Part shown: piece after piece, positions 7,254-12,933 of the stretch
How positions within the stretch are numbered: position 1 is the first letter of the stretch
How the letters are laid out: each line of letters starts with the position of its first letter
Source of the DNA: Planctomycetota bacterium
GTDB taxonomy: Bacteria; Planctomycetota; Phycisphaerae; Phycisphaerales; SM1A02
Assembly: GCA_014381385.1 (NCBI GenBank)
Contig: JACNLR010000139.1
Coordinates: 1 to 12,933 of the forward strand
Reading direction: 5' to 3'
DNA length: 12,933 nucleotides
Made by a program: the position numbers and the translations under genes
The notes under the pieces: generated by a model
The model's database searches: none
What the model saw: only the letters and a program-made list of their open reading frames with translations
What the model was told of the DNA's origin: nothing

Positions 7254-9179
7254 ATGCCATTACAGTTAAGAACCTTAATTCTGTTCATGCTCCTTGCATT
7301 CGTGCACGTGCAAGCACGGTCTGCGTTTGCGGTAGCACCTACACAATCAAATAAAATCCAAATAAAGTTAGAATTACGCAAGCCGATTTTGCAAATGCCA
7401 ACAAAGAGCCTGTCTACAGTCGTTTCAAATTGGGAAAATTATTCAACGCCGTTACTCTCGGGTGTTGGGCATGAAACACATAGGGGATCAGCTTGGTGCG
7501 ATTACGATAATGACGGGCTGCTTGATTTGTACGTAGCACATTTTGGTGCGTTTGATCCAGAAGGTGAATACGCAGGTTCACCGAATCAACTGTTAAAAAA
7601 TACGGGTGATGGAGTATTTGTAGATGCCACGACAGGTACGCTTGAAGCAAATACTGGATTGTCTCATCACCCTGCTTGGGCTGACATCGACAATGATCAT
7701 CTACCAGATTTATTTTTGTCGCAAAGTTCACCTACGCAATATGTTCATAGTCTCTTGTTACATAATGATGGCGCAGGGGAGTTTACTGATAACACGAACA
7801 GCGAACCACTCTCGATGGTGGGGATGTTGCCCAGAGGGATCGGATGGCAGGACGTGAATAATGATGGCTTAGTGGATTTACTTGTAGCAGTTTCCGGTGG
7901 CGATTTACAGAAAAACCGCATGTTGATTAACTCGGGTGATAGTATTTTTGCAGTATCGGAAACACTCTTTGCGGACGAATACAAAGAAAGCCGAAGCATC
8001 GGATGGTGCGATTACAACAACGATAACTTGCCAGATGTATATATAGCAAACGGCGCAGAAGATCATAGCGAAGAATCTGTACGAAGGAATCAGTTGTTTA
8101 AGAACCTTGGAAATGGACAGTGGATTGATGTTGCCGTAGAAGCAGGGGTAGATGATATTGGCCACGGTAGAGGATGTTTTTGGGGAGATATCAACAACGA
8201 TGGGTATTTAGACTTACTCGTTGGAAACCAAAAAGGTTCTGATACGGGAGGCGGTCATAATAAACTCTATAAAAATAATGGCGATGGGACCTTCACTGAT
8301 ATTACCGTAAGCGCAGGATTGTATGCATCATTTAGAACACGGTGCGTTTCGATGGCGGATTACGACAACGATGGTTTTTTGGATATTTACCTAGTTAATT
8401 TCGGTGGTGCCGCACCCCCAAACCATCTTTTTAGAAACGATGGCAACAGCCACTTTGTAGAAGTTGGGGCTGACACCCTTGCGCAAGGTGCTTTGCCAAA
8501 CGGAGCCTCTGCATCTTGGGCAGACTTTGATAACGATGGTTGGATGGACCTGTTTCTAGTTGGCGGTAGCCCAGAAGCTCCGGGGCTAGGAAATAATATG
8601 TTACTTCGCAATGCAAATCAAAATGGAAGCCACTGGATTGAAGTTGAACTCTGTGGCGTGTTAACGAACGTTTCGGCTATTGGCGCTCGTGTTTCGATAA
8701 CACACTTTAATGAAGACGGTTCACTTGTTTCACAGATGAGAGAAATACAAAGTGGTACAGGATACAACTCAGGCAATATGTTACGAGCGCATTTTGGTGT
8801 AGGAACAAGTGAGGTAATCGAGACCGTTACTATTCGATGGCCCTCTGGCATTTTACAGTCAACCGTAAATCTAGAAGTTGACAACATCATTAGAGTTGTC
8901 GAAGATACGGTATTTGCACTCGATTGCAATAGAAATTGCATTGCAGATACGGATGACATCTTTGGTGGAACTAGCTTGGACGCAAATGGGAACAATATTC
9001 CAGATGAATGTGAGTGTCTTGCGAATTTGGATGGTGACGATGATGTCGATGTAGCAGATTTACTTATCCTTATAAAGAATTTTGGTAGTACGGGTTCCTT
9101 GCTAGGTGATTTAGACGGCGATCAAGATGTTGACGTTGCAGACTTGATTGCCCTTATCGCAGTTTGGGGCGATTGTTAA
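7254..9179 (+). CDS. secreted FG-GAP/VCBS repeat protein with ASPIC-UnbV domain and C-terminal GC-type dockerin
   Basis: 641 residues. The N-terminus (LRTLILFMLLAFVHV, then ARSAFA) is a signal peptide with a likely cut near residue 26. Seven beta-propeller repeats of the form (W/M)xDxDNDGxxDLY follow at about 79-97, 140-158, 195-215, 248-266, 308-326, 365-383 and 420-438, each with a calcium-type DxDxDG loop. An ASPIC/UnbV domain spans about 459-549 (AIGARVSI, GTGYNSGN, HFGVG, RWPSG). Next is a linker DCNRNCIADTDDI...NIPDECEC (557-588). Last is a dockerin-like pair of calcium loops, LDGDDDVDVADLLILI (592-607) and DLDGDQDVDVADLIALI (619-635), ending WGDC-stop. Family knowledge points to an exported protein anchored or processed through the dockerin end; its ligand is unknown. 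The start ATG has only GAGAG directly before it; a Met at residue 12 would shorten the signal peptide. Its stop overlaps that of hutH by four bases. Confidence 0.93.
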   Translation: MPLQLRTLILFMLLAFVHVQARSAFAVAPTQSNKIQIKLELRKPILQMPTKSLSTVVSNWENYSTPLLSGVGHETHRGSAWCDYDNDGLLDLYVAHFGAFDPEGEYAGSPNQLLKNTGDGVFVDATTGTLEANTGLSHHPAWADIDNDHLPDLFLSQSSPTQYVHSLLLHNDGAGEFTDNTNSEPLSMVGMLPRGIGWQDVNNDGLVDLLVAVSGGDLQKNRMLINSGDSIFAVSETLFADEYKESRSIGWCDYNNDNLPDVYIANGAEDHSEESVRRNQLFKNLGNGQWIDVAVEAGVDDIGHGRGCFWGDINNDGYLDLLVGNQKGSDTGGGHNKLYKNNGDGTFTDITVSAGLYASFRTRCVSMADYDNDGFLDIYLVNFGGAAPPNHLFRNDGNSHFVEVGADTLAQGALPNGASASWADFDNDGWMDLFLVGGSPEAPGLGNNMLLRNANQNGSHWIEVELCGVLTNVSAIGARVSITHFNEDGSLVSQMREIQSGTGYNSGNMLRAHFGVGTSEVIETVTIRWPSGILQSTVNLEVDNIIRVVEDTVFALDCNRNCIADTDDIFGGTSLDANGNNIPDECECLANLDGDDDVDVADLLILIKNFGSTGSLLGDLDGDQDVDVADLIALIAVWGDC

Positions 9180-10672
9180 CGAAGTAGTTGTTCGATTGCA
9201 AAAATGTCATCCGAAGGCGGGCGATCGCAACTTCGCACAGGAACTACTTCTCGAACTTTGGAGTACATCAGTTCTACCGCGTCACCACTTTTGAGCGGTC
9301 TATGATGGTCAAGAGCATCGCAACCAACGAGTATTTCTGCGGCAATAACACTTCTACATAAATTGATTGATTGCCTGAGCATGAGCGCTGAGGTCGCGCC
9401 CATCGAATTGTAATCTTCAATTCCTGCGGACGTTGAGATGTTTGAAACACTAGCAGGCATTGATAGAGTTCGCATCTCTGCACAGCAAGCAGCGGTTGTG
9501 TATTGGACAATCATCAAACCACTCTCAACACCAGCATCGTAAGTTAAGAAGGAATGTAAATCGTTGTGAATGCATCGTGCGGATAAAATCCACTCAAGCC
9601 GGCGATCTGCAATGCCTGCAATATGGCAAAGAGAAATACGTAACTCGTCCATCGCTATGGCAAGTGGCATACCATGAAAATTCCCGCCTGAAATAATCTC
9701 ATTATCTGCTGGGAAGACGAGCGGGTTGTCTGTAACGGCGCCAAGTTCTGCAGAAATGGTTCCAGTGACTCTTGCGATAGCTTCGATTGCTGCGCCTAAA
9801 ACTTGCGGTGAACAACGGAAACTGTATGGGTCTTGTACGCGTGGGTCATCCTCGCTGTGTGATGTAAGAATCGTAGAACCACGGAGATGTTCGCGAATAG
9901 AAGCGGCGACGGTTTGTTGGCCACTTTGACCGCGGACAACATGGATGCGATCATCAAGGCAAGTACTCGTTCCTTTTGCCGCATCGATGGACATCGCAGT
10001 TGCAACGACTGCTGCTTCGCAAATCATCGCGATATCCGCAAGCGCAAGTGCTGCAATCGAAGCCATGAGGTGCGTGCCGTTGAGGAGTGCTAAGCCTTCT
10101 TTTTCAGCGGGAATAATTGGAGTAATACCTGCTGCAGTCATTGCTGCTTTTCCGGGCATTACCTTATCGCCTAAGTTGGCCTTACCCTCGCCACAAAGAA
10201 CCAAGGCGAGATGCGCAAGTGGCGCGAGGTCTCCAGATGCGCCAACAGAACCTCTCGATGGCACGATGGGAGTGACGTTTGCATTAAGCATTTCAACGAT
10301 AGTTTGGGCGACAATTGGTCGTGATCCACTGTGCCCTCGGCACAGGCTTGCAGCAAGAAGAAGCATCATGCCTCGAACGACCTCATCTGCTAGTGGCTCA
10401 CCGACGCCTGCTGCATGAGATCGGATTATGTTCAACTGTAAATCAGCGAGTTTTTCGTGGGAAATTCTTGTTGTGGAGAGTGCTCCAAAGCCAGTATTAA
10501 TGCCATACGTCGGGGTATCTGATTTTAATGTCGATTCAACGGTTTCTCGAGCCAATGCCATTGAGGCGATTGCGTTTTGTGCAATTGAGACGGTTATACC
10601 CTTTCTTGCAACTCGTACAACCTGCGGTCCAGTGAGCGTACCGCCATCCAAAATAATCGATTCTTTTTCCAT
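9176..10672 (-). CDS. hutH: histidine ammonia-lyase
   Basis: First enzyme of histidine degradation: removes ammonia from L-histidine to give trans-urocanate. Counting from the ATG at 10672 it has 498 residues, the usual bacterial size. The self-cyclising MIO triad is Ala145-Ser146-Gly147 in GSVGASGDLAPLAHLAL. Other active-site residues visible are Tyr56 (YGINTGFG), His86 (RSHAAG), Asn198 (LLNGT), Tyr283 and Arg286 (QDPYSFRCSPQ), Phe332 (GGNFHG) and Glu419 (AGIEDYNSMG). The His86 and Glu419 pair favours histidine over phenylalanine or tyrosine as substrate. A GTG directly before the ATG (10675) could be the start instead; neither has a strong Shine-Dalgarno, with AAGAGG lying too far upstream. 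The gene stands apart from hutUI, separated by two plus-strand genes, so it needs its own promoter. Its stop shares TTAA (9176-9179) with the convergent FG-GAP gene. Confidence 0.96.
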   Translation of the reverse strand: MEKESIILDGGTLTGPQVVRVARKGITVSIAQNAIASMALARETVESTLKSDTPTYGINTGFGALSTTRISHEKLADLQLNIIRSHAAGVGEPLADEVVRGMMLLLAASLCRGHSGSRPIVAQTIVEMLNANVTPIVPSRGSVGASGDLAPLAHLALVLCGEGKANLGDKVMPGKAAMTAAGITPIIPAEKEGLALLNGTHLMASIAALALADIAMICEAAVVATAMSIDAAKGTSTCLDDRIHVVRGQSGQQTVAASIREHLRGSTILTSHSEDDPRVQDPYSFRCSPQVLGAAIEAIARVTGTISAELGAVTDNPLVFPADNEIISGGNFHGMPLAIAMDELRISLCHIAGIADRRLEWILSARCIHNDLHSFLTYDAGVESGLMIVQYTTAACCAEMRTLSMPASVSNISTSAGIEDYNSMGATSALMLRQSINLCRSVIAAEILVGCDALDHHRPLKSGDAVELMYSKVREVVPVRSCDRPPSDDIFAIEQLLR

Positions 10673-10746
10673 CACCGTATCTTACCAACCTCTTGCTTGG
10701 GGCTGTATGCATGACTTTGCAAACGTCACCTTGCTTCTTGCTATAA

Positions 10747-10776
10747 ATAATCACCTCTGAGACTTTTATTTATCAA
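10747..10776 (-). promoter_or_regulatory. possible hutH promoter at the left end of the repeat array
   Basis: Read on the minus strand, TTGATA (10776-10771) and GATTAT (10752-10747) are 18 bases apart, a 5/6 and a 4/6 match to the general -35 and -10 boxes, about 75 bases before the hutH start. TTGATA falls in the only segment that differs substantially between the two repeat units. This is weak pattern evidence in AT-rich DNA. Confidence 0.2.
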
Positions 10777-10934
10777 ATATGGAAAATGCGGTTTTTGGCT
10801 CAGAAAAAGTCTCAGAGGCGATTTTTGGGCTAATAAAAGTCTCAGAGACTTTTATTTTATAAAAGTCTAAAATGCGGTTTTTGGCTCAGAAAAAGTCTCA
10901 GAGGCGATTTTTGGGCTAATAAAAGTCTCAGAGG
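10754..10934. repeat. 86-base-period tandem repeat array with 17-base terminal inverted repeats
   Basis: Two units repeat with an 86-base period. The longest identical part is 65 bases, exactly the same at 10783-10847 and 10869-10933. Alignment continues leftward to 10755/10841 with one change (10758/10844) and a divergent stretch at 10772-10782 against 10858-10868. Each 65-mer holds two related 30-base units starting GCGGTTTTTGGCT (10788, 10874) and GCGATTTTTGGGCT (10818, 10904), all ending AAAAGTCTCAGAG. The array is bounded by perfect 17-base inverted repeats, CCTCTGAGACTTTTATT at 10754-10770 and its complement at 10918-10934. Two competing hairpins sit in the centre: an 11-base-pair stem with loop CAG (10832-10856) and a 10-base-pair stem with loop TTT (10846-10868). 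It fills most of the 300-base gap between divergent hutH and the membrane-protein pair. No flanking target duplication is seen. It could be a MITE-like element, a dispersed planctomycete repeat or a regulatory array. Confidence 0.9.
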
Positions 10935-10965
10935 AGAGGGTGGGCGGGCTTTGAAAGGGAGTATT

Positions 10966-10992
10966 ATGCGCTTTCGATGGAATCATGGTTGA
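10966..10992 (+). other. possible 8-codon leader ORF overlapping the next gene's start
   Basis: ATG at 10966 follows AAGGGAG (10955-10961) by four bases, the best ribosome-binding site in this stretch. It encodes MRFRWNHG and stops at TGA 10990-10992. It is out of frame with the membrane-protein gene, whose ATG (10977) lies inside it. Translation of the leader could deliver ribosomes to that start by reinitiation. Such a short ORF could also arise by chance. Confidence 0.25.
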
Positions 10993-11798
10993 AAACAGCA
11001 GTGACCATAGTAGCGATGGCAGCGTTATGGGCGCTTGGATCTTGGGAAGCATCCGGACTTGTTTCAGTTCGTGGCGAAATTGGACCAACGATTTTACAAG
11101 CACAGTCGCCGATATCCTCGGTTTTATCTGTTGTAATTACGGTCGGCATAGCGTCCGTCGTCGGTGGCTTTATAGCGAGAATTTCAACCACGAATACTGG
11201 GATGTTAGTTTTTGGTTTCTCTTTGCTTGGCATGGCGATGACGCTTGAGGGAATTGAAGCATTCGTTTACGGCGGAGGTAACTTTTACCTTCTTATGTTT
11301 GAAGCCTTGTTTGTGAGCGTTCTCATTCTTCTTGGCACGTTTGCAGTGTTTGCAATAGGACAACCTTCAAAAAATATATCGCAAAGCGAGAAAATGAACT
11401 CTTCAGAATATTGGAAACCGGTACTTATTTCATTGGTGGTCATTCCCATTGTATACCTTGTTGCCATTTCTCCCTTGCGTGGACACGGCATCGGCGCCGC
11501 TTTACTTGGTGGTGTTGCAGTTGGTTTACTTTCAAGACAGTTCACCCCAAACGTACTCCCAATGGTTTTTTATGCATTGCCAATTGCAGCAGGGGGTGTT
11601 GGATACTTTATTGGTATTACGATGGCACCAATTACAGATGTAGCAATTGCGCAGCAGCAAATTTCACCCCTACTGTTTCCTATGCCGATTGAATATGCTG
11701 CGGGCGTCATCATTGGTGTCGTTATTGGGCTTAGTATTGGTGTTTCAGAAGATAAAACGAGAATCGAGATTAAAGTGCCAGAATCGGCGAAATGTTGA
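10977..11798 (+). CDS. polytopic membrane protein of unrecognised family
   Basis: 273 residues, mostly hydrophobic. About eight membrane segments can be drawn, near 7-22, 47-68, 76-95, 103-128, 147-165, 170-187, 194-216 and 238-256. A polar loop lies around 129-146 (GQPSKNISQSEKMNSSEYW) and a short charged tail SEDKTRIEIKVPESAKC at the end. Small residues are frequent in the helices (GIGAALLGGVAVGLL, 171-185), as in tightly packed bundles. I see no catalytic, transporter or nucleotide-binding motif and do not recognise the family. The ATG at 10977 is the only standard start after an in-frame TAA at 10920-10922, but its Shine-Dalgarno (AAGGGAG, 15 bases away) is too distant and fits the ATG at 10966 better. 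Its last seven bases overlap the start of the next gene, so the two are probably co-translated and may act together. Confidence 0.85.
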   Translation: MESWLKTAVTIVAMAALWALGSWEASGLVSVRGEIGPTILQAQSPISSVLSVVITVGIASVVGGFIARISTTNTGMLVFGFSLLGMAMTLEGIEAFVYGGGNFYLLMFEALFVSVLILLGTFAVFAIGQPSKNISQSEKMNSSEYWKPVLISLVVIPIVYLVAISPLRGHGIGAALLGGVAVGLLSRQFTPNVLPMVFYALPIAAGGVGYFIGITMAPITDVAIAQQQISPLLFPMPIEYAAGVIIGVVIGLSIGVSEDKTRIEIKVPESAKC

Positions 11799-12691
11799 GA
11801 GGCAAGTGCGTACAGTTCGTAGATTTATATCGCCCTGGCCGAATTGCGATAGTCGTTTTGTGTACTATTGTTGTTGCAATTATTACAACGTATTTTTTTA
11901 CGATGTATGGGATGTTTAACATGTACATCATCCCCATACTAATTGCATCTCCATTTGCCGTTCTTCTTTATGATTCTTTTTTTAGGAAGCGGTTGTTGCC
12001 AAGTGGAACTCCTCGAGGCGAACTCAGCTCTCAACTTAGAAAACTTAAATTGCGGTGGTTGCTCAAACGAAGTGGCGGGGGAGTAAAAAGGTGGAACAGG
12101 GTTGCCCTTGAGTTACCACGAACTATCGCGGATAGTTCACTTGAAGAGCAACTCTCCAAGGTGACAATTCCAGATGGCCTTGTTGAGCCAGAACAAATTA
12201 CCACATCGAAGCCGGGCAGTTTATTTGGCTGCATTTTTGGCGTTGGGTTTAGCATGTTTATTATTTGGGGAATGATTTTATCCGCGGGACGGGTATTTCC
12301 AGCTATGTTTGTGTATTGGATCGTAATAGGTATATTGCTTTGGAACATCGCGCGATTGATTTTAGGATTGCCCGTAGTACATCGAAGCCGCAAACTCCCT
12401 GCTTTTTTGAGAGTAATCGGTAGGCAGCGTATGCTCAGCAGGCCAATAGTCATAGGTCCTGGCTGGGTAAAACTGGGAAGAACAATCTGGCGTGCTGATC
12501 GTGATATGTTGTTCATACGAAGAGTTGGGTTTAGACCAGCTTCTTCGGAAATTGACTGCATGTTCGCAGGTCCAGAAAAGCGTAGGCGCATGACATTTTC
12601 TGGAGTTGGCGACGAAGACTTCCAACTTCTTTTTGGTTATTGGAATGTCGAAACCGTTCGCTTAGAGTTTGTCGATTCTGAACTTTCGTAA
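11792..12691 (+). CDS. membrane protein of unrecognised family with soluble C-terminal domain
   Basis: 299 residues. Two membrane segments near 17-38 and 44-63 are followed by a basic soluble stretch (64-141, rich in Arg and Lys, e.g. RKLKLRWLLKR). Two more segments lie near 142-164 and 168-192, then a C-terminal soluble domain of about 100 residues. That domain (VIGPGWVKLGRTIWRADRD, then RRRMTFSG) has the length and strand-like pattern of a bacterial PH-like domain, but this is only a guess from the look of the sequence. By the positive-inside rule both soluble parts face the cytoplasm. The start overlaps the upstream membrane-protein gene by seven bases (11792-11798, ATGTTGA), a strong sign of co-translation. 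No enzymatic motif is visible. It ends 21 bases before the convergent dockerin gene, with no clear terminator. Confidence 0.85.
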   Translation: MLRGKCVQFVDLYRPGRIAIVVLCTIVVAIITTYFFTMYGMFNMYIIPILIASPFAVLLYDSFFRKRLLPSGTPRGELSSQLRKLKLRWLLKRSGGGVKRWNRVALELPRTIADSSLEEQLSKVTIPDGLVEPEQITTSKPGSLFGCIFGVGFSMFIIWGMILSAGRVFPAMFVYWIVIGILLWNIARLILGLPVVHRSRKLPAFLRVIGRQRMLSRPIVIGPGWVKLGRTIWRADRDMLFIRRVGFRPASSEIDCMFAGPEKRRRMTFSGVGDEDFQLLFGYWNVETVRLEFVDSELS

Positions 12692-12712
12692 CTAGTTATT
12701 GCAATCGTAGAC

Positions 12713-12933
12713 TTATGGACAAACACCCCATGCTGCAATGAGTAGAAGAATGTCTGCGACGTTAACTTCGCCATCATTATTAAGATCCCCTGGGCAGTAG
12801 TCACATTGCACGTTGTCGCAAATGACGCCATCTCCAAGATAACTTCCGCTTCCTACTTCACATTGACTTTGTGTTACAAGTAAGCATTGCCCATTTACAC
12901 AGCAAGCACCTATTGGTTTACAGCAATACTCGT
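12713..12933 (-). CDS. C-terminal end of a secreted protein with cysteine-rich module and GC-type dockerin (cut by window edge)
   Basis: Reading the minus strand from 12931, 72 codons run without a stop to TAA at 12713-12715. There is no start codon because the gene begins outside the window. The first part is cysteine-rich: CCKPIGACCVNGQC...QCEVGSGSYLGDG, a GACC-type module seen repeatedly in secreted planctomycete proteins. The end, CPGDLNNDGEVNVADILLLI then AAWGVCP-stop, is a dockerin-like calcium loop with the WGxC terminus also found, as WGDC, in the FG-GAP protein at 7254-9179. Shared family features suggest an exported or surface protein. Nothing can be said of its main domain. It converges on the membrane-protein gene ending at 12691. 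Confidence 0.88.
   Translation of the reverse strand, partial: EYCCKPIGACCVNGQCLLVTQSQCEVGSGSYLGDGVICDNVQCDYCPGDLNNDGEVNVADILLLIAAWGVCP

Noticed and set aside
9945..10418. A 157-codon plus-strand frame inside hutH.
   Set aside because: It is an alanine- and serine-rich shadow of the histidine ammonia-lyase coding strand, which contains the MIO active-site motif at the same place.
10783..10933. A short CRISPR-like pattern of two identical repeats with a spacer.
   Set aside because: There are only two 65-base copies, the intervening DNA is part of the same 86-base tandem period, and no cas gene is nearby.
10780..10935. Minus-strand reading of the repeat gives repeated SETFISPKIA / SETFSEPKTA peptides.
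   Set aside because: The 86-base period is not a multiple of three, the frame ends in stops in each unit, and the containing frame has no ribosome-binding site and lies antisense to the membrane-protein gene.
12031..12591. A 186-codon minus-strand frame opposite the second membrane protein.
   Set aside because: The plus-strand gene is coupled to its upstream neighbour and has coherent membrane segments; the antisense frame shows no domain and no ribosome-binding site.

Overview
The window looks like chromosomal DNA from a marine-type planctomycete of the class Phycisphaerae. The main evidence is two secreted proteins, one complete and one cut by the right edge, that end in the short C-terminal module (...WGDC-stop, ...WGVCP-stop) known as the GC-type dockerin of that group. 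The DCNxN...PDEC and GACC cysteine-rich motifs point the same way. Base composition is moderate, judged by eye and not computed. Every assignment comes from reading translations and motifs, with no database search.

Left block, minus strand, positions 6208 down to 1: five genes run in one direction. They are hutU (urocanate hydratase), hutI (imidazolonepropionase), a type I methionine aminopeptidase, a secreted prolyl oligopeptidase and the first 104 codons of ispH. The first three are joined by ATGA stop/start overlaps. The fourth follows after 5 bases and ispH after 40, so this is very probably one transcript. It combines peptide hydrolysis with histidine catabolism and leads into an isoprenoid gene.

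Middle block, plus strand, 6289 to 9179: a two-domain VOC (glyoxalase-fold) protein with a CC...CC tail, a probable intrinsic terminator, and a secreted seven-repeat FG-GAP/ASPIC-UnbV protein with a GC-type dockerin. The latter meets hutH tail to tail, and the two share the bases TTAA as opposing stop codons.

Right block: hutH (histidine ammonia-lyase, minus) and a pair of overlapping membrane-protein genes of unrecognised family (plus) diverge from a 300-base intergenic region. Most of that region is an 86-base-period tandem and palindromic repeat bounded by 17-base inverted repeats. The right edge holds the C-terminal end of a second GC-dockerin protein on the minus strand.

HutH, HutU and HutI together convert histidine to N-formimidoyl-L-glutamate. 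No gene for the next step (hutG, hutF or a formimidoyltransferase) and no hut regulator is visible here. The least explained items are the repeat array, the membrane-protein pair beside it, the Asn at the usual metal-ligand position of HutI, and the cysteine tail of the VOC protein.
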